Source: RXOA01 sp964547105
Lineage (GTDB): Bacteria; Bipolaricaulota; Bipolaricaulia; UBA7950; UBA9294
Assembly: GCA_964547105.1 (NCBI GenBank)
Contig: CAZJLO010000006.1
Span: 1 to 61,961, forward strand
Length of the DNA stretch: 61,961 nucleotides
Direction: 5' to 3'
Part shown: piece by piece, positions 35,212-43,710 of the stretch
How the letters are laid out: each line of letters opens with the position of its first letter
Position numbering within the stretch: the first letter of the stretch is position 1
The notes under the pieces: generated by a model
Database searches by the model: none
The model's input: the letters and a program-made list of their open reading frames with translations, nothing else
Told to the model about the DNA's origin: nothing
Program-made: the position numbers and the translations under genes

Positions 35212-36443
35212 CGCTCCACATCCCAGGACAGTCTCTTTGCCGCAATCACGATCGAACCGACAATCCACGCGCCAGGAACAAGCAACGTCGCCAGCCAGGG
35301 GACAGTCCCTGCTTCCACCCCGCTTGCCCGGCGCAGGCCCTCAGCCAAGTAGGTCACGGGGTTTGCCAACATGATCACCCGCAACGCAATCGGAACATCA
35401 CCAACTGAGAAGAACAGCCCTCCAAGGAACATCATCGGCATGTTCAGAATGTTGGCGATCGCCATTCCGCCGTTCGCCGTCTTCGCCAACGACGCGATCA
35501 GGAATCCGAACGCGAGGAACGTACACATCGCTAACAGAAGAAACAGCAGCGTCGCCGGCTGCAGTAAGCTCACCGTCGCGCCCAACCCGAATGTCCCAAG
35601 CGCAAGGAGGGCCGCCGCCTGGATCACGCACAATGCAAGGTGACCGAATGTGTAGCCGACCAGGTAGCGCGGTACGGAAAGGGGCGTGACCCAGTACCGT
35701 CGTAGCAGGCCCCGATCTCTTCCATAGAGAATGTTTCCGGGAACGCCGAACAGCCCCGCCGTTAGAAATCCCATCAACACAACTCCCGGAAGCAGAAAGT
35801 CGATATACCGAAGGTCTTGCCCCTCACTCGGCGACACCGTCTCGTACGCGACAGTCGGTTCCGCTGCGGGATCGTAGCGTCCCACAGCGATCTGAATCTC
35901 TCGATCGATCGTCGCAAGGACTTGACTGATCACGTCAAACGCCAACTCGGAGGTTGCTCTCCCTGCGTCGATCCACACCTCGATCTCGATCCCCGACGTC
36001 GTGTCGTCGGCCGGGGCTGCAGCAATGCGCTCACCCAGATCGTCATTGAAGCCGCCGGGAATAATGATGAGCGCATCCAGCTTCCCGTTTTGCAGCAGTT
36101 CGTGTTGTGTGCCAAGAATCTCCGAAACCGGTTCAGCGGCACCGACGGCCGGCTCCGAGAGCGTAAACAGCGGTTGCTGCTCGTCACCGCCGCCGTTTGC
36201 CGTCTCGCCACCAAGGCTCCGGAACGCCTGCTCTACCATCCCGGCCGCGTCGAATGCTGCCTGTGGCCCCTCGAGCCGGACCAGCGCCACGTCGAATACG
36301 GCGCTTCCCGAGCCAATCCCCGAGAACACCATCGTCAAGATCCCCAGAAGAAAAAGAGGGAAGACAAGGAACCAAAACAGCGTAATTCGCTCGCGAAACG
36401 CCGTCACCACGTACATCACCGAAATCGACAGGGTGCCTTTCAT
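35208..36443 (-). CDS. ABC-2 type exporter permease, first subunit
   Basis: A 411-residue protein with the same plan as its neighbour: an N-terminal helix (ITLFWFLVFPLFLLGILTMV), an external domain (about 45-210), then six helices with FLLPGVVLMGFLTAGLFGVP and NPVTYLAEGLRR. ATG 36443 overlaps the ATPase stop (ATGA). The two permeases are similar enough in layout to form a heterodimer. Confidence 0.87.
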   Translation of the reverse strand: MKGTLSISVMYVVTAFRERITLFWFLVFPLFLLGILTMVFSGIGSGSAVFDVALVRLEGPQAAFDAAGMVEQAFRSLGGETANGGGDEQQPLFTLSEPAVGAAEPVSEILGTQHELLQNGKLDALIIIPGGFNDDLGERIAAAPADDTTSGIEIEVWIDAGRATSELAFDVISQVLATIDREIQIAVGRYDPAAEPTVAYETVSPSEGQDLRYIDFLLPGVVLMGFLTAGLFGVPGNILYGRDRGLLRRYWVTPLSVPRYLVGYTFGHLALCVIQAAALLALGTFGLGATVSLLQPATLLFLLLAMCTFLAFGFLIASLAKTANGGMAIANILNMPMMFLGGLFFSVGDVPIALRVIMLANPVTYLAEGLRRASGVEAGTVPWLATLLVPGAWIVGSIVIAAKRLSWDVER

Positions 36444-37363
36444 TCGCGAAGCGTACGTCCTGTCAGCGACAGGAAGACGTCCTCCAGATTCGGTTGCCGC
36501 ACAATCATGTTGCTCAGCCCGACTTCTTCCCGCTTCGACCACGCAAGAAGCTGTTCCATGGCGTGCATCAGATCCATCGTGTGCGCGGTGACTGTGTCTC
36601 CATCGACGCGGATCTCATGACAGCACGCATCAAGGGCATTCCTCGCTTTGCCGGATTCCGCACCTGCAGACGAGAACTCAAGAATCGTCTCCTGGCCCAA
36701 ACCCGCTGCCAGCTCAGCCGGAGATCCGGCGGCGATCACTTTGCCATGATCCATGATCCTGACATCATCGGAGAGCGTCTCCGCCTCCTCCATGTAGTGC
36801 GTGGTGAGGATCAGCGTCCGGTTGCGCCGCTTGAGATCAGCCATGATGTCCCAGATGTTCCTTCGTGCTTGAGGGTCAAGCCCCGTGGTCGGCTCATCCA
36901 AGAAGATCAGATCGGGATCGTTCACCAGCGCAACGCCCAGCGCAAGCCGCTGCCGCTGTCCTCCGGAAAGCGAGCGCACGGGCGCCTTCTCTTTTTCCTG
37001 CAGCGCAACCAGAGCAAGGATCTCGCCAACGGCGACCGAACGATCGAAGAACGAGGCGAACAGCTTGATCACCTCTCGGACCCGGAGATACGGCTCGAAA
37101 TTTCCCTCCTGAAGAAGGACCCCAATTCGCTGTTTCGCGGTTCGATCGACCCGTTTGAGCTTCCTGCCGAAAAGCTCGATCTCCCCTGCATCTGGCGTTC
37201 GAATCCCCTCGAGCATCTCCAGCGTGGTCGTCTTCCCTGCACCATTCGGCCCAAGCAGGGTAAACAGCTTCCCCACCGGGACTTCGAACGAGATGCTGTC
37301 TACGGCCACCACGTCGCCGTACCGCTTCTCAAGCGACACAACCTTGAGTGCAATGTGTTCCAT
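36440..37363 (-). CDS. ABC transporter ATP-binding protein
   Basis: A 307-residue ATPase of the DrrA/CcmA type. Walker A LLGPNGAGKTTTLEML, Q-loop region VLLQEGNFEPYL, signature SGGQRQRLALGVAL, Walker B LIFLDEPTTGLD and a H-loop TTHYMEE. The C-terminal 80 residues carry the DrrA-type extension. It powers the two ABC-2 permeases encoded downstream with 4-bp overlaps. GGAG lies just upstream of the ATG. Confidence 0.95.
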   Translation of the reverse strand: MEHIALKVVSLEKRYGDVVAVDSISFEVPVGKLFTLLGPNGAGKTTTLEMLEGIRTPDAGEIELFGRKLKRVDRTAKQRIGVLLQEGNFEPYLRVREVIKLFASFFDRSVAVGEILALVALQEKEKAPVRSLSGGQRQRLALGVALVNDPDLIFLDEPTTGLDPQARRNIWDIMADLKRRNRTLILTTHYMEEAETLSDDVRIMDHGKVIAAGSPAELAAGLGQETILEFSSAGAESGKARNALDACCHEIRVDGDTVTAHTMDLMHAMEQLLAWSKREEVGLSNMIVRQPNLEDVFLSLTGRTLRE

Positions 37364-37385
37364 GGTTCTCCGCCTCGTCACAAAC

Positions 37386-38234
37386 CTAGAGGGATTCGGC
37401 TTCCTTCATCGCCGAGTCCTCACCGCTTGTCCGAGAGCGATCACATGCTGCCGACCGCTCCCGATCGATATCGATCGTCAATGCCTCAAGAGATGGATAC
37501 ACCCATGTCGGATGCACAGTTGCACGGCCCAGCGTCTCCTCGGACGTCACGCCGCTCAACACAAGCGCACTATCTATCTCCGCGTTTTCCGCACCAAGGA
37601 TATCTGTTTCCAGCCGATCGCCAATCACCAGGACATCGGATCGCGGCACGCCAAGCCGCTCGAGCGCGAGATCAAAGGCAATCCGCTCGGGCTTCCCGGC
37701 AATTCGGTCGGGCATAAATCCCATTCCGCCCAGCGCGCCAATCGTTGCACCTGCCCCGGGAGATTCCCCCTGCTCACTCGGGAACGTCGGATCCGTGTTC
37801 GTCGCCAGAAACGAAGCGCCATTTCGCAGTGCCTTCAAAGCCGATGCCAGACGGTCATACGTGATTCCCCGGTCCATGCCGGCAACAACCCATTTTGCTT
37901 CGTCGGGGTCCGTCAACCGGTGTCCGGCACGCGTGAGTTCCACTTCGAGTCCCGCCTCCCCGAGAACGAACACCGCAGCCTGGCCGTCGAGGCGGCGAAG
38001 AAGCGTCCCGGCGATCCACGAGGACGTCAGTATCTCGTCTTCCGTCACCTCAACCCCAAGCGTCGTCAATCGCTGTGCCACTTCACTGGCCGGCCGCGTC
38101 GAGTTGTTGGTGAGAAACGCAATTCTGCCCAAAGCCCGCAACCGCGCGATCGCCTCCGGTGCTCCGGGGAGCAGGCGGCCACCTCGAACAACCACCCCGT
38201 CGATATCCAGCACAAACCCTTGATACAGCTCCAT
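37386..38234 (-). CDS. HAD-superfamily phosphatase, NagD-like (class IIA)
   Basis: A 282-residue HAD hydrolase. Motif I VLDIDGVVVRGG, motif II FLTNNSTRPASE, motif III lysine in AGKPERIAFDLALERLG and motif IV VIGDRLETDILGAENA. The cap between motifs II and III is the C2 type. Members dephosphorylate nucleotides, p-nitrophenyl phosphate or glycolate phosphate. It lies between the antiporter genes and the ABC exporter in the same run. Confidence 0.9.
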   Translation of the reverse strand: MELYQGFVLDIDGVVVRGGRLLPGAPEAIARLRALGRIAFLTNNSTRPASEVAQRLTTLGVEVTEDEILTSSWIAGTLLRRLDGQAAVFVLGEAGLEVELTRAGHRLTDPDEAKWVVAGMDRGITYDRLASALKALRNGASFLATNTDPTFPSEQGESPGAGATIGALGGMGFMPDRIAGKPERIAFDLALERLGVPRSDVLVIGDRLETDILGAENAEIDSALVLSGVTSEETLGRATVHPTWVYPSLEALTIDIDRERSAACDRSRTSGEDSAMKEAESL

Positions 38235-38279
38235 CGCCTGCCCCGCCTTTCGCCCGCCGGCAATCCCCAACACCGTTCC

Positions 38280-39827
38280 TCACTTTGGTCCCGCGTAGAT
38301 CGTAACGAGCACCAGGAGAATACCGGCCAGCATGGCGACAATACTCTCCTCTATGCGGAACAGACTGCGGGGAAGTCGCAACCTTTCAAGCGCCGGAAGC
38401 CGCATGCCAAGCACCCCGCCCGCGGCGACTACGGCCAGACTCCAGCCGGCATGGCTCGCCATCGTTCCTGACACCCATCCCCTCCCGGGACCAAGGACGC
38501 CCGCCAACGCGAACACGCACGGCAATCCCAAACCCAGCAGAACATACGACAAAGTCTTGTTTCGAGATCCCCGGCATCGTCCACGGGCGAGACCGGCCGG
38601 CAGAAGCCGGGAGAAGACCACGGCCGTGCAGAACATCAGCAACCACAGCAACGCCCGATCCAGGGAGGAGCCTCCGAGGAATAGCCACTCCTTGGCCCAG
38701 AACACGCCGACAAACGGAAATCCGACGATCGCCGCACACCCGGCCAGCAAGGCAAGTCGAGTGGATTGGGGAATCTTGTGCCGTTGGATCCGCAACGCTG
38801 CAATTTCCGTGCTCCCTACCCGCTCCCCTGCATCCCCGACGGCAAGAAACAGGAGTCCTTTGAACATCCCGTGCGCCACAATGTACATGAGGACTCCGAC
38901 TCTCGCCGTTTCGGTGGCAGCACCGACGCCGATGAGCAGGTATCCGACCTGCGACAACGTGCTGAACGCAAGCATTCTCTTTGCATCGGTCTCCGTCATC
39001 GCGTACAGCGCTCCGGCGATTCCGGTCATGATCCCAAGAACTGTCAACACGTGATCGATCGGCAGGATGGCGGAGCATCGGAACAGCGCCAGAACCCCCA
39101 TCTTGATGACCAGCCCCGACAACAACGCGGACACCCCGACACTCGCCGAGCCGTGCGCGGCAGGCAGCCACAGCGAATACAGGAACACGCCGGCTTTCAC
39201 GGCAATCCCCGCCGTTACAAGTGCCGCCGCGGTTGGAATCCATCCCCCTTCTCCCGGAGGCAGAGAGGCCAAGTACGCTCCGATCTGCGGCAAGCCAAGC
39301 GACCCTACTTGCGCATACAGGAGCGCTACGCCAAACAGATAGATGCTCATTCCAAGCGACGCAAGCAGGAGGTACTTCAGGCTTGCCCAGATCTGAACAG
39401 GCTTTCTCTCGTAGGCAATGAGTAGAAAGCTTGTCAGCGTAAGCAGTTCGAGCAGCACGTACATATTGAACAGATCAAGCGACATACACAGCGCGCTTAC
39501 CGCGCCGCCAAGCACGAGAAGCAACGCATAGAAGGTCGAGGGGAGGCGGGTCCGCCATCCATGGGCAAGCACCGCCCCGACAAGCAGCTGCTCCAACAGC
39601 AGGAACGCGACAGCCGGACGATCCAAGGCAAGACCGATTCCAAGCGAGCCCCAATCACCGACGGTTTCGTAGATCGGACCCATCTTCGCGATGACGATGA
39701 TCCAATAAGTGAGAAGTCCGACGCCGATCGCCCAGGTACCCAAGGCAATCCAGCGGCTTCGCCTCCCCGCCATCAAGCAAATCGCGGCGGCAATCATGTG
39801 CACAAGCGGTGCCGCGACAATCGTCAT
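38280..39827 (-). CDS. mnhD: Mrp/Mbh antiporter subunit D (NuoL/M/N-like)
   Basis: A 515-residue membrane protein with about 14 helices. Key residues of the proton/sodium channel are in MYVLLELLTLTSFLLIAYE, AVKAGVFLYSLWLPAAH and ETDAKRMLAFSTLSQVGYLL. It is the only NuoL-type subunit in this cluster: a separate MrpA N-terminal subunit is missing, as in the antiporter part of Mbh-type membrane hydrogenases. ATG 39827 overlaps the mnhC stop. Confidence 0.9.
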   Translation of the reverse strand: MTIVAAPLVHMIAAAICLMAGRRSRWIALGTWAIGVGLLTYWIIVIAKMGPIYETVGDWGSLGIGLALDRPAVAFLLLEQLLVGAVLAHGWRTRLPSTFYALLLVLGGAVSALCMSLDLFNMYVLLELLTLTSFLLIAYERKPVQIWASLKYLLLASLGMSIYLFGVALLYAQVGSLGLPQIGAYLASLPPGEGGWIPTAAALVTAGIAVKAGVFLYSLWLPAAHGSASVGVSALLSGLVIKMGVLALFRCSAILPIDHVLTVLGIMTGIAGALYAMTETDAKRMLAFSTLSQVGYLLIGVGAATETARVGVLMYIVAHGMFKGLLFLAVGDAGERVGSTEIAALRIQRHKIPQSTRLALLAGCAAIVGFPFVGVFWAKEWLFLGGSSLDRALLWLLMFCTAVVFSRLLPAGLARGRCRGSRNKTLSYVLLGLGLPCVFALAGVLGPGRGWVSGTMASHAGWSLAVVAAGGVLGMRLPALERLRLPRSLFRIEESIVAMLAGILLVLVTIYAGPK

Positions 39828-40180
39828 CGTTTGTCCTCCCGTGCGACGGCGCGCTCGATCCGAACCGCGTCCGTCGTGTGGTACCGCTCGGCAAGGACCA
39901 TCACGAACACCAGGGCCAAGGCGAGAATGGCGAAGTTGATTACGATCGCGGCAAGCACAAGCGCCTGGGGCAAGGGATCGGCCACAGCCATGATTGCCGA
40001 CGGCGGAACGATCGGCGCAGTAGTCGATCGCCCACTGTCAAGCGAGATCAGAAGCAGGATCGTACTTGAGTTGACCAATCCAAGGGCAAGAAGCTTGAAT
40101 ACCAGGTCACGCCGAATCACAAGCGCCAAGACACCGATTGCGAACAGGGCGATGGCCACGACAACCCCGGCAGCCGGCAT
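39824..40180 (-). CDS. mnhC: Mrp/Mbh antiporter subunit C (NuoK-like)
   Basis: A 118-residue protein with three helices. IRRDLVFKLLALGLVNSSTI and QALVLAAIVINFAILALALV are the NuoK/MnhC hallmarks. ATG 40180 overlaps the mnhB stop by 4 bp, with GGGGAAA upstream. Confidence 0.9.
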   Translation of the reverse strand: MPAAGVVVAIALFAIGVLALVIRRDLVFKLLALGLVNSSTILLLISLDSGRSTTAPIVPPSAIMAVADPLPQALVLAAIVINFAILALALVFVMVLAERYHTTDAVRIERAVAREDKR

Positions 40181-40908
40181 CAGATTTCCCCCCGGTGTTC
40201 GATAAAGAAGTGAATCACAACCCAGCCACCGAGGAACACCTTGATCGCGATCAGCAGGTTGTAGACAAGAAGCGTTCGGCTCCCGCCAAGCGTCCCTGGT
40301 TGTCCGGCCGGGAACAATCCTGCTCGCGTCAACACGCCGTTGAGGAGAGAAACCATGGCGATCACGAAAATCAGTGCCACCGCACCCCATTCGATCCGCT
40401 CCAGCGTCCGCTCGTGGAATCGGCTTGCAGCCACTTGAGCACCGACCGCCACCGCCACCAATAACAGCCCGCTCGCGACCACGGCGCCTCCGCTGAATCC
40501 CCCACCCGGAGACACGTGCCCGAACACGGCAAGATAAATCCCCAACAGCGTTACCGGCGGAAACAGGAGATACGCGGATCGGCGAACAACATCGGACTCG
40601 GCCCGCTCGGCCATGGCGGCAGGGACTCGCGAAGCCCTATCCTGGCGGCTTCCTTGCAGGGTGATCCGCACGCCCAAAACGGCCACGGAGAACACCAGGA
40701 CTTCAAACAACGTGTCAAGCAGCCGCGATCCAAGCACAATCGAGCACACAGCGTTTGATGCTCCGGTTGATGCGATCAACGCGCTTACCCGCGCCGACGC
40801 CGGCGCCCCCCCCGCACTCCCTTCGGGAAACGACCACAACAGCAACCCCCCGATTCCGCCGACGAGGACGGCAGTCAATACAGAGGTTAGTCGAACTCGC
40901 CGCTTCAT
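40180..40908 (-). CDS. mnhB: MbhE-like segment fused to antiporter subunit B
   Basis: A 242-residue protein. The first half (about 1-95) has a hydrophobic helix and then SRLLDTLFEVLVFSVAVLGV, which matches the MbhE/MrpA C-terminal segment. The second half (about 120-242) is MnhB: FPPVTLLGIYLAVFGHVSPG, then GGFSGGAVVASGLLL, and helices to the end. These are separate MbhE and MbhF genes in Pyrococcus-type clusters. ATG 40908 overlaps the upstream stop (ATGA). Confidence 0.85.
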   Translation of the reverse strand: MKRRVRLTSVLTAVLVGGIGGLLLWSFPEGSAGGAPASARVSALIASTGASNAVCSIVLGSRLLDTLFEVLVFSVAVLGVRITLQGSRQDRASRVPAAMAERAESDVVRRSAYLLFPPVTLLGIYLAVFGHVSPGGGFSGGAVVASGLLLVAVAVGAQVAASRFHERTLERIEWGAVALIFVIAMVSLLNGVLTRAGLFPAGQPGTLGGSRTLLVYNLLIAIKVFLGGWVVIHFFIEHRGEI

Positions 40909-41678
40909 CGCACGTGTCTCCTGATTAGAACATCCAGTTCGCCGGAATTCCGTAGCCGTTCCAGGTATCGGTTCAGTTTCGTCTGCAGTTCTCCACAATC
41001 TCGAGCCACCAGAAACCGATACGCGTGAGGCTCAGACAGCCTGCGCACCTGATCCGGTTCGATCGCGTTTCCCCCGAGAGCGAGAAACCTTGCCAGGTCC
41101 ACTGTGACCGACACCCGCTTTCCTTTCCGCAGGCTCTCGGCAAGTTGCTCCAATTCCGCATCGATCCACGGAGGCGACACCTCTTGATCCTGCCCGCCAA
41201 CGGCGAACAGCGCCGTCTCCAGATGCTCCTTCGTTGCCAAGCATCCTTCTCGGTCAAGCGAAAGCATCCCGCCGGCGCCGACTTCCGCCCCACCGTTTCT
41301 CACGGCATCGACAACCTCTTGCGGAGATGCAAACTGAACCATCAGCTCCAGATGCTCTTCCTCAGCAAAGCGAGCCAGTAGGTCGTATTCCAACCCCACC
41401 AGATCGTCTCCCTCCCGGTGGAACAGCGTCGGTACATACGCCGCAGCGCCCACAAGCCGCCCCGTTCGTCGTACCGCCAGCACGTAGATCAGTGTCACCA
41501 ACGCTGCACCGATTGCCGCCTCGGCAACCGCTACATCCGGTGCTCCCTGCAATGCGTAGACCGCAGCAAGAAGAAAACTCAACACGCCCATGGCGATGAT
41601 TCCCGTCAACGACCTCCGCCTGGATAAGGCATACACCGCGATCACCGGGAGCACGGCGAGCAAGACCAAGCGTATCAT
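40905..41678 (-). CDS. MbhD-like antiporter subunit fused to a family-3 solute-binding domain
   Basis: A 257-residue protein. The first 75 residues hold three helices with ALQGAPDVAVAEAAIGAALV, the DUF4040/MbhD core found in MrpA C termini. The remainder looks like a bacterial extracellular solute-binding family 3 domain: GLEYDLLARFAEEEHLELMV, then VDAVRNGGAEVGAGGMLS, and at the end RDCGELQTKLNRYLERLRNS with GELDVLIRRH. Helix topology would place this domain on one face of the antiporter, perhaps outside. The ribosome site GGAGGA precedes ATG 41678. The ligand-binding assignment is by pattern only. Confidence 0.78.
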   Translation of the reverse strand: MIRLVLLAVLPVIAVYALSRRRSLTGIIAMGVLSFLLAAVYALQGAPDVAVAEAAIGAALVTLIYVLAVRRTGRLVGAAAYVPTLFHREGDDLVGLEYDLLARFAEEEHLELMVQFASPQEVVDAVRNGGAEVGAGGMLSLDREGCLATKEHLETALFAVGGQDQEVSPPWIDAELEQLAESLRKGKRVSVTVDLARFLALGGNAIEPDQVRRLSEPHAYRFLVARDCGELQTKLNRYLERLRNSGELDVLIRRHVR

Positions 41679-41977
41679 GATGGATCCTCCATCCCTGTGT
41701 GACGAGACGTGAATGCGCTTTTGGCAATGCTGTGCGTCGCAATCGGATTGGTGATTATCAGAAGCAAAAGAAGAAGAAGAAGCCGCCAATCGCTGCTTTG
41801 CCACCCCGAGAACAGAACCAGGGAAACGAGGATCAACCCCAGTCCGGCGTTGTCGGAAACGCCGCTTGCCTGAAGGCGGGAATACACATCCCGGAAGCGA
41901 AGGATTCCGATCGTACCGATCACGACGAACACAGTGCCGGCTGCCGCCAACGCGTACGCAGCTCCGTTGATGATCAC
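41675..41977 (-). CDS. mnhG: Mrp/Mbh antiporter subunit G
   Basis: A 100-residue three-helix protein with GTIGILRFRDVYSRLQASGV and IITNPIATHSIAKSA, both MnhG signatures. An 8-Leu run is encoded partly by a short CTT repeat. The GTG start overlaps the mnhF stop (GTGA), and its stop overlaps the next ATG. Confidence 0.9.
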   Translation of the reverse strand: MIINGAAYALAAAGTVFVVIGTIGILRFRDVYSRLQASGVSDNAGLGLILVSLVLFSGWQSSDWRLLLLLLLLIITNPIATHSIAKSAFTSRHTGMEDPS

Positions 41978-42228
41978 GATCGCCGCACTCCACGTTCGAG
42001 GAATTGCGACACGATCACCACGCCGAGGAAGCTCAACATCCCATACACCAACGCCACATCAAGGAGAAGTGTTTGATCTTCGGTAATCCCCACAAGCACG
42101 AGCAACAAGATTCCCCGATTCGAGACCGCGTTGTAGGCAAGCAGCCGGTCCCACGCCGTCGGTCCGCGGAGCAACCTCCAAAGCACGACGACAAGGCTGA
42201 GTGCAACGGCCGCTTCAACCACGAACAT
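41974..42228 (-). CDS. mnhF: Mrp/Mbh antiporter subunit F
   Basis: An 84-residue protein with three helices. RLLRGPTAWDRLLAYNAVSN and LLDVALVYGMLSFLGVVIVS are MnhF/PhaF hallmarks. ATG 42228 lies 14 bp inside the end of mnhE, with AGAGGA upstream. Confidence 0.9.
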   Translation of the reverse strand: MFVVEAAVALSLVVVLWRLLRGPTAWDRLLAYNAVSNRGILLLVLVGITEDQTLLLDVALVYGMLSFLGVVIVSQFLERGVRRS

Positions 42229-42709
42229 GGCGATGATCCTCTTCGAACAGCGCTTCGACTCGGCGCTCCAGCGCCTCCTTGATCTGTTGCCAGTCACCGG
42301 CGCTCCCATGTCGCTGCAGCCAGTGGATGTAGAGAAGATCGCCTTCACTGACAAGCGAGATGGTGGACGGCGTGAGCGTGATTGAGTTCTGAAGCAGGAA
42401 CTTCCCCGTGGGATGCTGAACCCGCGTCGGCACCGCAACCACGCGGCCTTCCTCAGCACCGGAGACGATCAGCCAGCTCGTGCGCAGCGTCGACACAGCA
42501 AACCGGTACAGCAACGTTACAGCGAACGCCGGGGCGGACCACAGACGCTTCCACAGCGCCGGTCCGCGAACACGACTCTCTTCCGCGGGGAACAGTAGCC
42601 TACGGATGCTCCAAACGACGACCGCCGCCGCTGCTCCGGCAATCAGTGTCGGACCGTCCACTCGCTGCGCGAGCGCAATCCACATGCAAAGAAGCAATAC
42701 GATCGCCAT
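42215..42709 (-). CDS. mnhE: Mrp/Mbh antiporter subunit E
   Basis: A 164-residue protein with N-terminal helices, then the MnhE core: KFLLQNSITLTPSTISLVSE and DLLYIHWLQ, ending in a charged cytosolic tail. It is the first antiporter gene; the order E-F-G-D'-E'/B-C-D matches the MbhA-H order of archaeal membrane hydrogenase clusters. AGGAGGT lies 3 bases before the ATG at 42709. Confidence 0.9.
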   Translation of the reverse strand: MAIVLLLCMWIALAQRVDGPTLIAGAAAAVVVWSIRRLLFPAEESRVRGPALWKRLWSAPAFAVTLLYRFAVSTLRTSWLIVSGAEEGRVVAVPTRVQHPTGKFLLQNSITLTPSTISLVSEGDLLYIHWLQRHGSAGDWQQIKEALERRVEALFEEDHRHVRG

Positions 42710-42765
42710 CCCACCTCCTCGCCCATGAACCGCGGGAGTCCGCAAGCCTCGCCTGGGCCCGGCCT

Positions 42766-43710
42766 CTACTCCTCAAGCCACACGGCGAAGTCGTCGAAGA
42801 ACGCGTTGCAGCCGATGTCGTGCTGATCATCGCCGACCATCAGCAAGTAGACGCCTCCCTGAGACAGATCGGCGCCCAGCTCCGCCTGATAAACCAGCTG
42901 GTCATCCGCTCGCACTTCGACCGCATCTTCGGAGAACGTGAACTGATAGCGGTGCCATCGATAGACGCCGGGGACGAACGATGTCGGATGGGCAATTTCC
43001 GTCCCGTACTGAGAAGGTTCCACAATCCATGTTGTGTCGTCCGCGTAGCGCAGGAACGGGAGTGCGCCGGACAAGTCGTCCTTGTGTTCTCGGATCGGAT
43101 AGATCACGAATCCGTATCCGTCACGAGTCCTCGTCGCCATCACCGTCACTTGGAACACAATCCGCTGTCCTTCGCGTAGCGGCGGCAGTTCCACGGACGC
43201 CATTCGCCGATGCCACGCCTCGCTGCCACTGTAGACGTGAAGCGCGTAATCCTGGGCCGACGAGACGTACTCCACCGTTCCTTCGCGCGCGTTTGCCCAA
43301 GCCGGGTCAAGAGCCCAGTTCTCCTCGGCGGACTCCCCGACGGAGAAATCCTCTCGGAAGAGCTCGCTTCCGCTTCGAACATACACCGTAATGGCGTGAG
43401 AGACAGCATCCTGATTCCCGTCGCGATCTTCGACCGTCAGCCCGACCGTGTAGATTCCCGGCGACGGAAACGTCGTCTGAACTTCCATTCCGGCACCGCC
43501 TTCTCCCCCACCGAATGTCCAGTCATAGGCGATAATCTGCCCCCCGCTGGCGCTCGCATCGAACGTGACCACCTCGCCCGCGTAGACCACCACGGGATCC
43601 ACCGTGAACGAAGCGTGGACGGATGAAAACAGGGTGCATCCAGCCACCAGCGCCAGTAGACCGACCCATCCGACGGCCAGCGAAAGCCGCGCCGCCCTAG
43701 CCCACCACAA
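42766..43710 (-). CDS. PKD-domain lipoprotein with a C-terminal lectin-like domain
   Basis: A 314-residue exported protein. Signal peptide MWWARAARLSLAVGWVGLL ends in lipobox LVAGC. A PKD domain (about 30-115) includes VTFDASASGGQIIAYDWTFG and PGIYTVGLTVEDRDG. The C-terminal 190 residues are beta-rich, ending FFDDFAVWLEE, like laminin-G/concanavalin-type sheets. The TTG start at 43710 is chosen because GGGAG lies 6-7 bases upstream and it gives a compact lipoprotein signal. It overlaps the peptidase gene by 14 bp. Role unknown; probably surface binding. Confidence 0.8.
   Translation of the reverse strand: MWWARAARLSLAVGWVGLLALVAGCTLFSSVHASFTVDPVVVYAGEVVTFDASASGGQIIAYDWTFGGGEGGAGMEVQTTFPSPGIYTVGLTVEDRDGNQDAVSHAITVYVRSGSELFREDFSVGESAEENWALDPAWANAREGTVEYVSSAQDYALHVYSGSEAWHRRMASVELPPLREGQRIVFQVTVMATRTRDGYGFVIYPIREHKDDLSGALPFLRYADDTTWIVEPSQYGTEIAHPTSFVPGVYRWHRYQFTFSEDAVEVRADDQLVYQAELGADLSQGGVYLLMVGDDQHDIGCNAFFDDFAVWLEE

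Noticed and set aside
41759..41790. Short GAA/CTT repeat in mnhG as a phase-variable tract
   Set aside because: Only a few imperfect units, encoding a Leu run inside a membrane helix; too short to suggest slippage control.
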